A stretch of 56,049 bases of DNA from Chryseobacterium gleum (GTDB taxonomy: Bacteria > Bacteroidota > Bacteroidia > Flavobacteriales_D > Crocinitomicaceae): the NCBI GenBank assembly GCA_945902775.1, contig CAMDMY010000008.1, forward strand, positions 1 through 56,049, read 5' to 3'. Both the position numbers and the translations under genes were made by a program. Of this stretch, positions 1 through 10,155 are shown one piece after another. Under the pieces are notes generated by a model that was not told the origin of the DNA, ran no database searches, and saw only the letters and a program-made list of their open reading frames with translations. Position 1 is the first letter of the stretch; each line of letters opens with the position of its first letter.

Positions 1-3000
1 TAAACTGTTTTTACACCCTTTTGATGTAGCTGTTAATTCGATGTCGAAGCAATCTACAGATGAAAATGTATGTATTATTTCATTCGTTATTGTCGACGAA
101 GTACTTGTATTTCCATCACCAAAATCCCAGGTTATCTCGTCACTTAATGGTGTTGATGTGTTTGTAAATTTAACTGTTAGTGGAACACATCCTGATGTTT
201 TATCTGGGGTGAATGTAACTGTTGGTGAAATATTTATAGTTATAACAAAACTTTCTTCATCTGAACATGCACCGTCAATATCATACATCCAAACTGTTTG
301 ACTTGTTGTTAACATTCCAAAAATAGGAGTACCACCTCCTGCTTGAGAATTAGTATAAAATTTCTCATTCCCCGTTAAATTAGAACCTGAAATAACTGGT
401 AATAAATATGCATCACATACTGTTTTATCTCCAGGGTTTGTTAAGTTAGGTGTATGATTAACAGTTACAACAAAACTTGTTTCATCCGAACATGAACCTT
501 GCTCGTCATATATCCAAACGGTTTGTGTTAACGTAATTGGACCGTTAATTGGTGAACCGTTTAAAGCATGTGAATTGTTGTAATATTTTTGATTTCCTGA
601 AAGCTGTGAACCGTCTATTACTGGTAAATCGTAAGAATCACAAACGGTAACATTTCCTGGATTGGTAATAGTAGGAGTGAGGTTCACCGTAACTAAAAAA
701 CTTTCTTCATTCGGACAAGCTCCATTAATATCATAGATCCAAACGGTTTGAGTTGAAGTAATAGTTCCGTTTATAATAGATCCTCCTAATGCTTGGGAAT
801 TGTTGAATAAGTTTTGATTTCCAGACAAGTTGGTTCCTGCTACTGTTGGTAATGTATAAATGTCACAAACAACTTGAGGGCCTGGATTTACAAAATTAGG
901 CGTATGATTGATTGTTATTGTATAACTTTTTTCATCTGAACAAATTCCATCAATATCATACATCCAAATTGTTTGCGAATTAGTTAAAGGCCCTGTAATT
1001 ACTGTTCCTCCAAGTGCTTGTGAGTTATTGTAATATTTTTGTCTACCTGTTAAATTTACACCAGTAATAGTAGGAAGTGTATATGTATCACAAACCGTTT
1101 TATTTCCAGGATTTGTAATTGATGGGGTGTGGTAAACAGTAACTTTGAAATTAACCTCAGCTGGACAAATTCCATCTACATCATACATCCATATTGTTTG
1201 AGTTGAAATAATTGAACCAGAAATTGTAGTCCCGCCTAATGCTTGTGAATTGGTATAATATTTTTGTCCTCCTGTTAGATTTGTTCCCGTTATAACTGGT
1301 AGCATGTATGAATCACAAACTGTTTGATCTCCCAGATTATTTAAAATAGGTGTATGATGGATTGTAACTAAGAAACTTTCTTCATCCGAACAATTTCCAT
1401 TCGCATCGTAAATCCAAACTCTTTGGGTTGAATTGATAGGACCGGTTATCGAAGTTCCACCTAAAGCTTGTGAATTGTTGTAATATTTTTGATTACTGGA
1501 TAAATTAGTACCTAATATTGTAGGAAGTGTGTAAGAATCACATATTGTTTGATCACCAGGATTTATTAATGAAGGAGTATAATTTACTGTTACAACAAAA
1601 CTTTCTTCATCCGAACAATTTCCTTGAGCGTCATATATCCAAACTGTTTGTGTCGAAGTAATTGGACCTGTAATTGGAGTTCCACCTAAAGTGTGTGAAT
1701 TGTTATAATATTTTTGACCTCCTGTTAAGTTAGTCCCAAATATTGTTGGCAATGCGTATGAATCACAAACTGTTTGAGGGCCTGGATTTGTTATAACAGG
1801 AGTATAATTAACAGTAACTACAAAACTTTCTTCATCTGAACAATTTCCTTCAGCATCATAGATCCATACTGTTTGAGTCGTGTTAATTGATCCGGATATT
1901 TGCGAACCACTTAATGCTTGAGAATTATTATAGAATTTTTGATTCCCAGTTAAATTTGTTCCACTTATGACAGGTAAAGAGTATGAATCACAAACTATTT
2001 GTGCACCTGGATTTGAAATAATAGGTGTTTGGTTAACGGTAACTAAAAAACTTTCTTCATCAGAACAAGTTCCTTCGGTATCAAATATCCAAACTGTTTG
2101 TGTGCTTGTTATAGCACCAGTAATTTGAGTGCCACTTAAGGCTTGAGAATTACTGAAATATTTTTCAGAACCTGTTAAGTTTGTTCCTGTAATTGAAGGT
2201 AATGTATAAGAATCACAAACTGTTTGTGCACCAGTATTTGTAATAATAGGTGTTTGATTCACAGTAACTAAAAAACTTTCTTCATCCGAACAATTTCCTT
2301 GAGCATCATAAATCCAAACGGTTTGAGTAGTTGTTAATGTTCCAGAAATAGAAGTTCCTCCTAAGGCTTGTGAGTTGTTATAATATTTCACGTTGCTTGT
2401 TAAATTCGAACCTAAAATTACTGGTAATAAATAAGTGTCACATACCGTTTGATTTCCAGGATTCGTAATTGAAGGGGTATGGTTTATAGTTACTAAAAAG
2501 CTTTCTTCATCCGAACAATTACCTTGTGTATCATAGATCCATACAGTTTGAGAGCTTGTTATTGTTCCTGAAATTTGTGTACCACCCAAGGCTTGTGAAT
2601 TGGTATAGTATTTTTGAGATCCAGAAAGATTTGTTCCAGTGATTACAGGTAAACTGTATGAATCACACACCGTTTGAGGGCCAGGATTTGTAATTGATGG
2701 AGTTAATAAAATAGTTACAAGGAAGTTTTTTTCATCATTACAAGCGCCTTGAGCATCATATATCCAAATAGTTTGAGTACTTGTGATTGGTCCTGTAATT
2801 TGGGTTCCGCCTAATGCTTGAGAGTTGTTATAGTATTTTTGATTTCCTGTTAGGTTAGAACCAATAATTGTAGGCAGTGAGTATGAATCACAAACAGTTT
2901 GAGGGCCAGGATTTGTAATTGATGGTGTATGATTTACAGTAACTAAAAAACTTTCTTCATCTGAACAAATTCCATTAAGATCGTATATCCAAATTGTTTG

Positions 3001-6000
3001 GGTTGAAGTGATTGGACCAGTTATTACAGTTCCTCCTAAAGCTTGCGAATTAGTGTAATATTTTTGATTTCCTGAAAGATTTGTACCTGTTATAATTGGT
3101 AAAGTGTATGAATCACAAACAGTTTGAACTCCTGGATTATTAATCACGGGCGAAGTATGAATAGTTAATATGAAACTTTTTTCATCTTGACAAGTTCCTT
3201 GTGAATCGTATAACCAAATCGTTTGATTTGTTGTTAAAGTACCAGAAATTTGGGTCCCACCTAAAACTTGTGAATTGTTATAGTATTTTTGATTTCCAGT
3301 TAAATTCGTGCCTATTATAGTTGGTAAAGTATACGAATCACAGACGTTTTGCGGTCCTGGATTAGTTATCGTTGGCGGTGAAGTATTTATCGTTACCAAG
3401 AAACTTTCTTCATCTTTACAGCCTAGATTATTGTCATAAATCCAAATTGTTTTAGTCGATGTTATAGGCCCAGTAATTACCATTCCCCCTAAAGCTTGTG
3501 AATTGTTGTAGTATTTTTGTCCTCCAGTTAGATCAGTTCCTGTAATAACGGGCAATGTATAAGATGAACAAATAAATAGACCGCCAGGATTACTAGAGAT
3601 AACAGGTGTTTTAATTATGGTAACCAAGAAACTTTCTTGATCTTTACATGTCCCTTCAGCATCATAAATCCAAACTGTTTGTGTAGAAGTAACTGGACCT
3701 GTAATTACGGTTCCGCCTAATGCTTGAGAATTGTTATAGTATTTCTCATTACCTGATAAATTAGTTCCTATGATTGATGGTAAGTCGTATGAATCACAAA
3801 CAGTTTGAGTGCCAGGAATATTTAAGGAAGGTGTTTTATTTACTGTAACAAGGAAACTTTTTTCATCTTTACAAGTTCCTTGTGCATCATAAATCCAAAC
3901 CGTTTGAGTGGTTGTGATCGAACCTGTAATTACCGTTCCTCCAAACGCTTGAGAATTGTTGTAATATTTTTGACCTCCAGTTAAGTTGGAACCTACAATA
4001 ACTGGTAGTGTATAAGAATCACATACAGTTTGAGCTCCTGGGTTTGTAAGGGTTGGTGTATTATTTATAGTTACTAAGAAACTTTCTTCGTCTTTACAAC
4101 TTCCTACAGCATCATAAATCCAAACTGTTTGTGAAGTGGTTAGTGTACCTGAAATTTGAGTACCACTTAAAGCTTGAGAGTTGTTAAAATATTTTTGATT
4201 TCCTGTTAAGTTGGTTCCGTTTATAGTTGGAAGTGTATACGAGTCACATATTGTTTGTGCGCCCGGATTAGTAATAATCGGTGTTTTATTAATGGTTACT
4301 AAAAAACTTTTTTCATCTGAACATGAACCATTGATGTCATAAATCCATACTGTTTGAGTAGATGTTATAGGTCCTGTAATAACTGTTCCGCTTGCAGCTT
4401 GTGAATTGTTATAATATTTTTGATTTCCACTAAGTCCTGTTCCTGAAATAGTAGGCAAGGTATATGAATCACAAACTGTTTGTGGACCTGGATTATTAAT
4501 ACTTATTGTTGCAATTGTAATTGTACCTGTTGCAGATATTGTCCCGCATCCACCAATTAAGGGAATGCTGTAGTTGAAAGTACCACTCACAGAAGGATTT
4601 CCACTAATAGTAATTGTTCCAGTAGTTGCATTTCCTGTAAAAACGGCAGATACACCTGTAGGCAGGCCATAATTTGTAGTAGTTGTAGCAATTGCAGTAG
4701 CACCTGTTGTAGTATGCGTAAAAGTTGTCATTACTGTATTGATACACAAAGTAGGGTTTGTTGAAGCAGTAACGGTATTGTTTTGATTAACAGTAATGGT
4801 TCCTATCGCATTGACTGCACCACACCCACCTGTTAAAGGAATAGTGTAATTAAAAGTACCACTCACAGAAGGATTTCCACTAATAGTAATTGTTCCAGCA
4901 GTTGCGTTTCCTGTAAAAACGGCAGATACACCTGTAGGCAGGCCATAATTTGTAGTTGTTGTAGCAATCGCAGTAGCACCAGTTGTAGTATGTGTCAAAG
5001 TTGCCAATGCAGTATTTATACATGTAGTAGGTGTTGTGGAATTATTAACTGTATTGTCAGGATTTACATTAATAGTAACTGATCCTGTTAAATTTTGTGA
5101 ACAAACAGGAGCAGTACCAACTTCTATACTTACCAAGTTATATGTAGTGTTAGAAGTAAGGTTTCCTGTTGCAAGAGTTGCTGTTCCTGCCGAATTTAGA
5201 TAAATAATTTGATTTGCTCCTGTTCCTATTTTATATGTTACTTTACCATTAGGTGTACCGTTAAATGTTATATCAGTTCCTGTTCCTGAGCATATTGGGT
5301 TAACAGGACTAATTGATGCAGTAGGGTTAGAAACTAACGTTACGGTTCCTGTAGCTGGAAGGATTGGACACGATTGAATATTTATAGAAATCGCATCTAA
5401 GAAATTTCCTTGAGAAGGATCTCCTCCAGCTGCTGAAACTGATTCAAAACGCAAAGAATAACTTCCTGTTACTGGTATTGTGTAAGAAGTTGTATAATTT
5501 GACCATGCTGTATTTCCAGTAGTATAGGTTCCTAAAACCGTACAAGCACTATTTGGTGCAGGCATAGGTGGTCCGATTAATAACTTCATAACATCTACTC
5601 CGAGTCTTCCCATATGAGAAAATGAGACATCTATAATATTTCCAGCTTCCAATGTAAGTCCTTCTTGATACAAAGTACTAACTACTTCTGCGTTTAATTC
5701 AACAAATTGACTTCCTGAAACAGCATTTATTCCATTAACTCCTGAATGCCAAAATTCAATCCTATCAGATGTTGACTTCCAGCAATTTACATCAGAATTA
5801 TATGGGATGTGCCAAGACCAATTAGGATTAATCAGCGCTATATTCGGCTCTTCAAAATCATTGTTACAAAGTTTATTTGCTGAATTTGATAAAACAACAG
5901 TATAATCACCAGGTATACTCGTTGTAAAACTTGCTACGTTTCCTGGATTAGTTGCACCTGTAGGTACAGTCCATGTATATTTATAAATACCTGCTGGATT

Positions 6001-8634
6001 TACTGTTGCAGTAACAGCAGCAGTTCCTCCATTACAAATTGTTGAAGAAGAAACGTTTACAACGGGGGGTGTATTAATAGTAACTAAGAAGCTTTCTTCA
6101 TCAGAACAAGTTCCATTGCTATCATAAATCCAAACTGTTTGAGTGGAAGTAATTGGTCCAGTTATTACTGTTCCTCCAAGTGCTTGAGAATTAGTATAAT
6201 ATTTTTGATTTCCTGATAAGTTTGTTCCCGTAATTGTTGGAAGTGTATATGAATCACATACAGTTTGAGGTCCTGGGTTATTAAGTGTGATTGTATTCGT
6301 TGTAAAAATTCCAATTGCTGGAGTTGCTGGACATCCTATTATACTTAAAGATACAGCGTCCAAACAATTACCCGAAGTTCCCGAAGCTACTGTACTATTA
6401 AATCGAATCGTATAAGTTGAAACAGCATTTGAAGGAATTAGATAATTGACAGTATATGGTGTCCAATTTGCTGTATTAGCATTGTATGTTCCTAATAAAA
6501 CATAAGGCCCACCAACTGGTCCTATTTCAACTGTCATTGTTTCAGTCCCTGATGTAGCTGAACGTTTATGTGCAAAAGAAAGTGTTACCTCGGAATTAGG
6601 AGTAGCTGTAAAATTTTGAAAAACGGTTGAAGATCCTGAACTTTTAACTTTGATATATTGATTAACTGAATACGCAGAAATACCTGCAGCATTTGTTTTC
6701 CAAAATTGAACGTAAGTGTTATTTGATTTCCAGCATGTTGTATTTGCGTTTAAAACATTAGTTGAGTAAGATCCTGATGCAAAAGTAATAACTTCTTCAA
6801 AATCTGAACTACATACTAAATTCGCATTTGAAACAGTAACGGTATAAGTCCCTGGTATAGTTGTGTTAAAACTCGCTACATCTCCCGGATTACTGAAACC
6901 TACTGGATATGCCCATGAATAAGAATAGGCAGCAGTAGGAGTTGCGCTAGCAGTCATAGTAGTTGACCCTGAAGAACATGAAAATGGAGAGTTTACTGTC
7001 GCTAAAGGTGTTTTTCTAATTTTGACTAAAAAACTTTCTTCATCTGGACATGTACCATTAATGTCATAAATCCAAACGGTTTGGGTTGATGTAATTGGAC
7101 CTGTAATTTGTGTCCCTCCTAAGGCTTGAGAATTAGTGTAATATTTTTGATTTCCTGTTAAAGAGGTACCTGTAATGGTTGGTAAAGTGTAACTATCACA
7201 AGCGGTTTGAGTACCTGGATTTGTGATAACAGGGCTAGGTGTGACATTTAAAGTAACAGTTGTTGTCGTTACACAATTGGTTACAGACGTAATTGTACAC
7301 TCATATATTGTATTAGTTGTTGGAACTACTGTTAGTGTTGCACCAGTGCCAACAACAGTTGCTGAGCCTTGTACTGTCCATGAATATGTTTTCCCACCCA
7401 TGGGAGCATTTAAAACGGTACTTACACCACTACATGCGTTGACTGTTGTAGCTTTGGTAACACTAGAGCATGTAGCGTCTATATATGCATAACAATAGTG
7501 AGATCCGATTCCTCCATCATCAGGAGCACAATCCCTAACTTCATATTTAATTTTTACGTTCTTACCTATATAGTTGGATAAATCAACAAAAACGGGGGTC
7601 CAATTTTTGTAATAAGTAGTGCCTGAAGATAGGAAAGTTGGATCAGTTGAGTTTGCTACAACTAAGTAATCTGCACAAGTAATATTAGCTCCATTTTCAT
7701 CAGTTATTGAAATTTTAAACATGGGTTGTTCATAAGGTTTATGAGAGCTATAATATTTCATTATAACTGCATAATAATATGAAAACATAGCATTCGAAGT
7801 AGTTACTGCGAATGTTTGTTCAATAGTAGCACCATTTCCATTTGCGTTATTTCCATCACCTAACTTTAATGAATGACTTCCTAAACCTGGTAATGGGCAG
7901 ACCATTGGTATAGATGAAATTACAGGATCGTTACCTGGGCTAGTAATTGAATGTTGAGGTTTTAATGCTAGAGCGGAAGGCATAGTAGATGATGAGCAGA
8001 GCGGGTTATAAACAGTAGTAGCTGCAGGAGGTGAAATATTTCCATGATCAACATGTCCATAGGTTGGATACCAATCAGCGAAACTATTTGATTCAAATCC
8101 AATGTTTGTACAACCATTTCCGATAGTTGTAGCATTTGCAGAAATGGTATAAGCAAATCCATTAGGTGTAGGCCAGTTATCAACCATTACATAGTAACAT
8201 TTTGTACTTGTTGCATTAAAAGCGGTTGACAAAGTTCCTATCACTTCTGAATTATCGCCAGAAGAATAAATACTTGACACCACTGTACTACCTGCAACTC
8301 CAGGAATTCCATCCCAAATTAAAAGCGAAGGGGAAACTGTAGATGATGTTGGTGTGTAATTTAAAGTTACAGTTATGTTTTGAGTAACCCCTGGACAGAA
8401 ATAATAAAAATAATCTAATCCTGAAATATAAGTTGTTGGAAATCCTGTTGGTAAACCAGTTGCGGTTGTTGTAACATCATTTAATTTTCCAACAGTAGTA
8501 CCTGAAACACTTGTAAAAGGAAAAATACTAGGGCTTGCCAATGCTTGTACCGGTGTATCTCCTCCTTGTGAATGTAATTTATCACCAAAAAAGAGTATAA
8601 AAAGACAAAATAATATATAATTATATCTTTTCAT
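1..8634 (-). CDS. Giant secreted repeat adhesin, probable T9SS cargo (C-terminus beyond left edge)
   Basis: Open frame from an ATG at 8634 to the window edge, 2878 codons without a stop, so the 3' end is missing. It starts MKRYNYILFCLFILFF, a signal peptide ending near HSQ. Modules in order (residues approximate): N-terminal beta domain 25-165; a jelly-roll module 165-390 of a kind common in Bacteroidota adhesins (YYYAVIMKYYSSHKPYEQP, then DCAPDDGGIGSHYCYAYID); Ig-like domains; one 75-residue unit near 480 and another near 795; two related jelly-roll domains (about 615-770 and 920-1080); two SATGTI-type Ig units near 1190-1380; 19 tandem 75-residue units (about 1380-2800); and a PKD domain with WDFGDG at 2836-2841. 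The frame at both ends agrees. Large size, PKD and repeat content predict a gliding-motility/T9SS sorting domain just outside the window; that part is inference. It is preceded by, and overlaps, a small secreted protein gene. Confidence 0.9.
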   Translation of the reverse strand, partial: MKRYNYILFCLFILFFGDKLHSQGGDTPVQALASPSIFPFTSVSGTTVGKLNDVTTTATGLPTGFPTTYISGLDYFYYFCPGVTQNITVTLNYTPTSSTVSPSLLIWDGIPGVAGSTVVSSIYSSGDNSEVIGTLSTAFNATSTKCYYVMVDNWPTPNGFAYTISANATTIGNGCTNIGFESNSFADWYPTYGHVDHGNISPPAATTVYNPLCSSSTMPSALALKPQHSITSPGNDPVISSIPMVCPLPGLGSHSLKLGDGNNANGNGATIEQTFAVTTSNAMFSYYYAVIMKYYSSHKPYEQPMFKISITDENGANITCADYLVVANSTDPTFLSSGTTYYKNWTPVFVDLSNYIGKNVKIKYEVRDCAPDDGGIGSHYCYAYIDATCSSVTKATTVNACSGVSTVLNAPMGGKTYSWTVQGSATVVGTGATLTVVPTTNTIYECTITSVTNCVTTTTVTLNVTPSPVITNPGTQTACDSYTLPTITGTSLTGNQKYYTNSQALGGTQITGPITSTQTVWIYDINGTCPDEESFLVKIRKTPLATVNSPFSCSSGSTTMTASATPTAAYSYSWAYPVGFSNPGDVASFNTTIPGTYTVTVSNANLVCSSDFEEVITFASGSYSTNVLNANTTCWKSNNTYVQFWKTNAAGISAYSVNQYIKVKSSGSSTVFQNFTATPNSEVTLSFAHKRSATSGTETMTVEIGPVGGPYVLLGTYNANTANWTPYTVNYLIPSNAVSTYTIRFNSTVASGTSGNCLDAVSLSIIGCPATPAIGIFTTNTITLNNPGPQTVCDSYTLPTITGTNLSGNQKYYTNSQALGGTVITGPITSTQTVWIYDSNGTCSDEESFLVTINTPPVVNVSSSTICNGGTAAVTATVNPAGIYKYTWTVPTGATNPGNVASFTTSIPGDYTVVLSNSANKLCNNDFEEPNIALINPNWSWHIPYNSDVNCWKSTSDRIEFWHSGVNGINAVSGSQFVELNAEVVSTLYQEGLTLEAGNIIDVSFSHMGRLGVDVMKLLIGPPMPAPNSACTVLGTYTTGNTAWSNYTTSYTIPVTGSYSLRFESVSAAGGDPSQGNFLDAISINIQSCPILPATGTVTLVSNPTASISPVNPICSGTGTDITFNGTPNGKVTYKIGTGANQIIYLNSAGTATLATGNLTSNTTYNLVSIEVGTAPVCSQNLTGSVTINVNPDNTVNNSTTPTTCINTALATLTHTTTGATAIATTTTNYGLPTGVSAVFTGNATAGTITISGNPSVSGTFNYTIPLTGGCGAVNAIGTITVNQNNTVTASTNPTLCINTVMTTFTHTTTGATAIATTTTNYGLPTGVSAVFTGNATTGTITISGNPSVSGTFNYSIPLIGGCGTISATGTITIATISINNPGPQTVCDSYTLPTISGTGLSGNQKYYNNSQAASGTVITGPITSTQTVWIYDINGSCSDEKSFLVTINKTPIITNPGAQTICDSYTLPTINGTNLTGNQKYFNNSQALSGTQISGTLTTSQTVWIYDAVGSCKDEESFLVTINNTPTLTNPGAQTVCDSYTLPVIVGSNLTGGQKYYNNSQAFGGTVITGSITTTQTVWIYDAQGTCKDEKSFLVTVNKTPSLNIPGTQTVCDSYDLPSIIGTNLSGNEKYYNNSQALGGTVITGPVTSTQTVWIYDAEGTCKDQESFLVTIIKTPVISSNPGGLFICSSYTLPVITGTDLTGGQKYYNNSQALGGMVITGPITSTKTIWIYDNNLGCKDEESFLVTINTSPPTITNPGPQNVCDSYTLPTIIGTNLTGNQKYYNNSQVLGGTQISGTLTTNQTIWLYDSQGTCQDEKSFILTIHTSPVINNPGVQTVCDSYTLPIITGTNLSGNQKYYTNSQALGGTVITGPITSTQTIWIYDLNGICSDEESFLVTVNHTPSITNPGPQTVCDSYSLPTIIGSNLTGNQKYYNNSQALGGTQITGPITSTQTIWIYDAQGACNDEKNFLVTILLTPSITNPGPQTVCDSYSLPVITGTNLSGSQKYYTNSQALGGTQISGTITSSQTVWIYDTQGNCSDEESFLVTINHTPSITNPGNQTVCDTYLLPVILGSNLTSNVKYYNNSQALGGTSISGTLTTTQTVWIYDAQGNCSDEESFLVTVNQTPIITNTGAQTVCDSYTLPSITGTNLTGSEKYFSNSQALSGTQITGAITSTQTVWIFDTEGTCSDEESFLVTVNQTPIISNPGAQIVCDSYSLPVISGTNLTGNQKFYNNSQALSGSQISGSINTTQTVWIYDAEGNCSDEESFVVTVNYTPVITNPGPQTVCDSYALPTIFGTNLTGGQKYYNNSHTLGGTPITGPITSTQTVWIYDAQGNCSDEESFVVTVNYTPSLINPGDQTICDSYTLPTILGTNLSSNQKYYNNSQALGGTSITGPINSTQRVWIYDANGNCSDEESFLVTIHHTPILNNLGDQTVCDSYMLPVITGTNLTGGQKYYTNSQALGGTTISGSIISTQTIWMYDVDGICPAEVNFKVTVYHTPSITNPGNKTVCDTYTLPTITGVNLTGRQKYYNNSQALGGTVITGPLTNSQTIWMYDIDGICSDEKSYTITINHTPNFVNPGPQVVCDIYTLPTVAGTNLSGNQNLFNNSQALGGSIINGTITSTQTVWIYDINGACPNEESFLVTVNLTPTITNPGNVTVCDSYDLPVIDGSQLSGNQKYYNNSHALNGSPINGPITLTQTVWIYDEQGSCSDETSFVVTVNHTPNLTNPGDKTVCDAYLLPVISGSNLTGNEKFYTNSQAGGGTPIFGMLTTSQTVWMYDIDGACSDEESFVITINISPTVTFTPDKTSGCVPLTVKFTNTSTPLSDEITWDFGDGNTSTSSTITNEIIHTFSSVDCFDIELTATSKGCKNSL
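236..4498 (-). repeat. 19 tandem 225-bp (75-residue) coding repeats
   Basis: The codon triplet for CDSY (or a variant) recurs at about 409, 634, 859, 1084, 1309, 1534, 1759, 1984, 2209, 2434, 2659, 2884, 3109, 3334, 3562, 3790, 4015, 4240 and 4465. Spacing is 225 bp except for two steps of 228 bp. Each unit reads roughly NPGxQTVCDSYTLP, ITGTxLTGNQKYY, NSQALGGTxITG, TQTVWIYDxxGxC, SDEESFLVTVN, with two conserved cysteines. Two further single units lie apart near 6250 and 7190. The units differ at many synonymous positions, so the array is older than the near-identical arrays at 30.2 and 55 kb. Confidence 0.93.
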
Positions 8635-8932
8635 GATCACATCCTTTAGTTTTGATTTTAAATTTATTAAACGCAGAAGAAGTTAATAAATTTATGGAAT
8701 TTTGATCGACTATATCTGTCGTTGAAATTGAAATGAAAAATTCAGAATTTCTCGTGATAACTTTAATATTACAAATACCTGTTTTGGATAAATAATAGTT
8801 TGATATTGATTTTAATGTTTCAGCATCTAGATTTTCAAGAATTTCATATTCATAATTTTTAATGCACTCTATTTCTTGCGAAAAAGAGAAATCTATGAAT
8901 AGAAATGTGAATAAGAATACTATGTTTTTCAT
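8621..8932 (-). CDS. Small secreted protein of unknown function, overlapping the giant adhesin start
   Basis: A 103-residue protein beginning MKNIVFLFTFLFIDFSFSQ, a clear signal peptide with a cleavage site after FSFSQ. An upstream in-frame ATG at 8959 would add nine residues before the signal peptide and is less likely. The mature part, about 84 residues, has two cysteines near the start and middle and one near the C-terminus (KGCDHEKI). I recognise no family. The last 14 bases overlap the start of the giant adhesin gene on the same strand, so the two genes are probably co-transcribed and perhaps translationally coupled. It could be a periplasmic or surface partner of the adhesin, which is inference from position only. 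Confidence 0.7.
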   Translation of the reverse strand: MKNIVFLFTFLFIDFSFSQEIECIKNYEYEILENLDAETLKSISNYYLSKTGICNIKVITRNSEFFISISTTDIVDQNSINLLTSSAFNKFKIKTKGCDHEKI

Positions 8933-9196
8933 AATGAAATACCCAAATTGAAAGTTCAAATAAATTTAATTTATTTTTAATTTTTCTTAGCAGATATAGA
9001 ATTAGTTTTTTATAAAAAAATTTTACGAATTTAAATTAATTTTTACAAAATGAGTTTCTATTTATACCAAAGTAAGGTTTAAATTACCATTCTTTAAATT
9101 AGGACGAATATCTTATTAATTTGGTTGCTTTTTTTAGATTAAATTTTAATTTATTTTAAAAAATAAAACTAACAATCAAATCATTATTTTTGTAGA
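8933..9196. other. AT-rich divergent intergenic region
   Basis: This separates the minus-strand adhesin pair from plus-strand menA. It is very AT-rich. Apart from the -7-like box just before menA, I see no hairpin, repeat or open frame. Confidence 0.5.
9185..9192 (+). promoter_or_regulatory. Putative -7 promoter box (TATTTTTG) of menA
   Basis: Matches the Bacteroidota TAnnTTTG element and ends four bases before the menA ATG, so a transcript from it would be leaderless or nearly so. No convincing -33 TTG is seen 17-23 bases upstream. Confidence 0.35.
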
Positions 9197-10096
9197 ATGA
9201 CAAAAAAACAAGCATGGGTAAAAGCGCTTCGTTTGAGAACGCTTCCTTTATCACTTTCAGGAATAATTTTAGGTTCTTTTATAGCGGCTAAAAATGGATT
9301 TTGGGATTGGAAAATATTTTCATTAGCTATGTTGACGACTATTCTTTTTCAGATTGTTTCAAATTTAGCAAACGATTTAGGGGATAGTCAAAAAGGTGCA
9401 GATAATGCAGAAAGAATCGGACCGATGAGAGCTGTTCAATCTGGACTAATTTCTATTTCAGAAATGAAAAAAGCTGTGTTATTCACCTCGTTTTTAAGTC
9501 TTTGTTCAGCTTTGCCGTTGATTTACTTTGGGACTCAAAATATGTCAGTTAATATTTTGTGGTTTTATGTGTTGTTAACGGGGTTATGTATTCTTGCCGC
9601 AATTACCTATACTGTTGGCAAAAAAGCCTATGGATACAATGGGTTTGGTGATGTGTTTGTATTTATTTTCTTTGGATTAGTCAGTGTTTTAGGTGTGTAT
9701 ACCTTGTATTCAAAATCGTTTGATTGGTTGAACGTTTTGCCGGCAATAACGATTGGTTTGTTAAGTACTGCTGTATTGAACTTGAATAATATGAGAGATC
9801 GAATCAACGACGAAAAGGTAGGAAAGAGGACATTAGTAGTTCAGATTGGTGGAAACAAAGCAAAATTTTATCAAGCCTTTTTAATTATGGGGGGAATAAT
9901 ATGTCTGGCTATTTTTATTTCGAAACAAAATTCATTATTAGCTTATATTGGATTGTTACCATGTATTTTCTTGATCTTACATTTAAATAAAGTGATGCAA
10001 ACAAAAAATCCTGCTGATTTTGATCCTGAATTGAAAAAAGTGGCTTTATCTACTTTTGCATTAGCTGTGTTTACTAGTATTTTTTTGAATATTTAA
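9197..10096 (+). CDS. menA: 1,4-dihydroxy-2-naphthoate polyprenyltransferase
   Basis: A 299-residue membrane protein of the UbiA prenyltransferase superfamily that joins a polyprenyl chain to 1,4-dihydroxy-2-naphthoate in menaquinone synthesis. The N-terminus WVKALRLRTLPLSLSG is typical of MenA and supports this start. The first Asp-rich motif is NDLGDSQKGADN (residues 59-70) and the second is NMRDRINDEKVGKRTL (about 198-213); these bind Mg-prenyl diphosphate. Eight to nine hydrophobic segments fill the rest. menC follows 59 bp downstream on the same strand, which fits a menaquinone operon. Confidence 0.95.
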   Translation: MTKKQAWVKALRLRTLPLSLSGIILGSFIAAKNGFWDWKIFSLAMLTTILFQIVSNLANDLGDSQKGADNAERIGPMRAVQSGLISISEMKKAVLFTSFLSLCSALPLIYFGTQNMSVNILWFYVLLTGLCILAAITYTVGKKAYGYNGFGDVFVFIFFGLVSVLGVYTLYSKSFDWLNVLPAITIGLLSTAVLNLNNMRDRINDEKVGKRTLVVQIGGNKAKFYQAFLIMGGIICLAIFISKQNSLLAYIGLLPCIFLILHLNKVMQTKNPADFDPELKKVALSTFALAVFTSIFLNI

Positions 10097-10155
10097 ATTA
10101 TTCCTCCCCTAATTTCGATAAAAACTCAATTTACTCACTCGGGAAGAACTAATAT

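Noticed and set aside
236-4498. Periodic repeat considered as a CRISPR array
   Set aside because: The period is 225 bp, the whole unit is conserved as protein in one frame, and there are no short identical direct repeats with unique spacers.
7223-7492. 89-codon plus-strand frame
   Set aside because: Antisense to an Ig-like domain of the giant adhesin; no start signal or recognisable motif.
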